From positions 124,001 to 188,000 of the forward strand of contig NZ_JBFWFX010000002.1 of NCBI RefSeq assembly GCF_050286925.1: a DNA stretch of 64,000 nt, given 5' to 3'. Within the stretch, counting starts at the first letter, position 1, and each line of letters begins with the position of its first letter. Shown here piece after piece: positions 63,193 to 64,000 of this stretch. Origin of the DNA: Caloranaerobacter sp050286925 (GTDB lineage: Bacteria; Bacillota; Clostridia; Tissierellales; Thermohalobacteraceae). The position numbers were made by a program, and so were the translations under genes. Under the pieces are notes generated by a model. That model was not told the DNA's origin. It did not search any database and worked only from the letters and a program-made list of their open reading frames with translations.

Positions 63193-64000
63193 ATGAATTT
63201 ACAAGCAATTTACCACAAGCCGAAAAGCAATTTTTGTTATGCATATGATGAAAATGTTATCCATATAAGGTTAAGAGCTGCAAAAGGAGATATAAAGAAG
63301 GCTGTTTTGATATATGGAGATAAGTATAATTGGGATGAAAGACAAGAGTTAGTCATGAAATTAACATGTTCTGATGATCTTTATGATTATTTTACAGTAG
63401 AGGTTAGTCCTAAAAATAAAAGGCTAGCATATTATTTTAAGGTTGAAGGGGATGAAGGAGAATTTTATTTTACTGAATGGGGACTTATAAAAGATATTGA
63501 TGAAAAAGAAGTGTATTTACATTTCTTTCAATATCCATATATGAATAAAGAAGATATTCATAAAGTACCAGAATGGGTTAAAGACACAGTATTTTATCAA
63601 ATATTTCCTGAAAGATTTTTTAATGGAGATACATCAAATGACCCAGATAAATTGACAGAGTGGGGAGAGTTACCTGCTTCAAATAGTTTTTATGGTGGAG
63701 ATTTAAGAGGAATTATTGAAAAGCTTGATTATTTAGAGGAATTAGGTATTAATGGTATCTATCTTACTCCAATATTTGAATCACCGACTAATCACAAATA
63801 TGATACCAAAGATTATTTTAAAATAGACCCTCATTTTGGAGATTTGCAAACTTTGAAGGAATTAGTTTCTAAATGCCATGAAAGAGGCATAAGAGTTATT
63901 TTAGATGCAGTGTTTAATCATTGCGGTTACTTTTTTGAGCCGTTTCAAGATGTTATTAAAAGAGGTAAAGAATCACCTTATTATGATTGGTTTTATATAC
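63193..64000 (+). CDS. Neopullulanase/cyclomaltodextrinase-type alpha-amylase, 3' end outside window
   Basis: ATG 63193 after AGAGGTGA; 269 codons visible. The N-terminal domain of about 130 residues (MNLQAIYHKPKSNFCYAYDE onward) fits a CBM34-type module. The GH13 barrel follows: KDTVFYQIFPERFFNGDTSN, SFYGGDLRGIIEKLDYLEEL, GINGIYLTPIFESPTNHKYD and the conserved region I sequence RVILDAVFNHCG. No signal peptide is present, so it acts inside the cell on imported maltodextrins or cyclodextrins. The catalytic Asp/Glu/Asp lie beyond the window edge. Confidence 0.9.
   Translation, partial: MNLQAIYHKPKSNFCYAYDENVIHIRLRAAKGDIKKAVLIYGDKYNWDERQELVMKLTCSDDLYDYFTVEVSPKNKRLAYYFKVEGDEGEFYFTEWGLIKDIDEKEVYLHFFQYPYMNKEDIHKVPEWVKDTVFYQIFPERFFNGDTSNDPDKLTEWGELPASNSFYGGDLRGIIEKLDYLEELGINGIYLTPIFESPTNHKYDTKDYFKIDPHFGDLQTLKELVSKCHERGIRVILDAVFNHCGYFFEPFQDVIKRGKESPYYDWFYI

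Overview
The window is very AT-rich, Gram-positive-type DNA: strong AGGAGG ribosome sites, frequent TTG/GTG starts, DesK/NarL-type signalling and Rho-independent terminators. With the abundant CRISPR-Cas genes, the stalk-domain surface protein and the anaerobe-type rubredoxin-like and hemerythrin proteins, it suggests a low-GC, probably anaerobic and possibly thermophilic Clostridia/Tissierellia-like bacterium. The species cannot be named from sequence alone. No rRNA or tRNA gene was recognised.

Positions 1-41915 form one large CRISPR-Cas island with seven arrays (about 40 spacers) and parts of at least four systems. (i) 1-5441 is a partial I-B-like locus: the 3' part of cas3, a cas1 stub, array A, intact cas2, array B, a stub of a second cas2 lineage, intact cas6 and array C, whose repeat differs. 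(ii) 5442-6399 is a P2-like phage tail fragment lying between two array-C-type repeats. (iii) 6891-11062 is a truncated cas10/csm1 ended by a decayed two-gene transposon (DDE transposase plus ExeA-like ATPase), followed by a solitary repeat. (iv) 11420-22400 is a type III-D-like operon: two CARF-HEPN ribonucleases, a Cas6, a Cas10 with cyclase palm but no HD domain, four Cas7-like RAMPs, Csx10, small proteins and Csx20; array D follows. (v) 23104-32520 is a full I-B operon (cas6 with one nonsense codon, cas8b, cas7, cas5, cas3, cas4, cas1), then array E, a deleted cas2 and array F. (vi) 36446-40695 is a compact four-gene type III cassette whose Cas10 keeps the HD nuclease but has no visible GGDD cyclase motif, resembling subtype III-F; array G follows.

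The left locus (about 1936-3480) and right locus (about 31174-32300) are near-identical copies of cas1 3' end, leader, array, cas2, leader, array. The only intact cas1 is on the right and the only intact cas2 on the left, so adaptation probably needs both. Every array is preceded by a 44-nt hairpin, and six share the same leader with a consensus promoter 17 bp before the first repeat.

From 42001 on the content is ordinary chromosome: two ABC exporters, a membrane phosphatase-like protein, HelD, an MFS transporter, a rubredoxin-like protein, hemerythrin, a two-component system, a lipoprotein with an ABC-2 exporter, and a maltodextrin transport operon with a neopullulanase-type amylase. The last two carry near-identical promoters with LacI-family operators. 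A remnant of the amylase 5' end lies between promoter and transporter.
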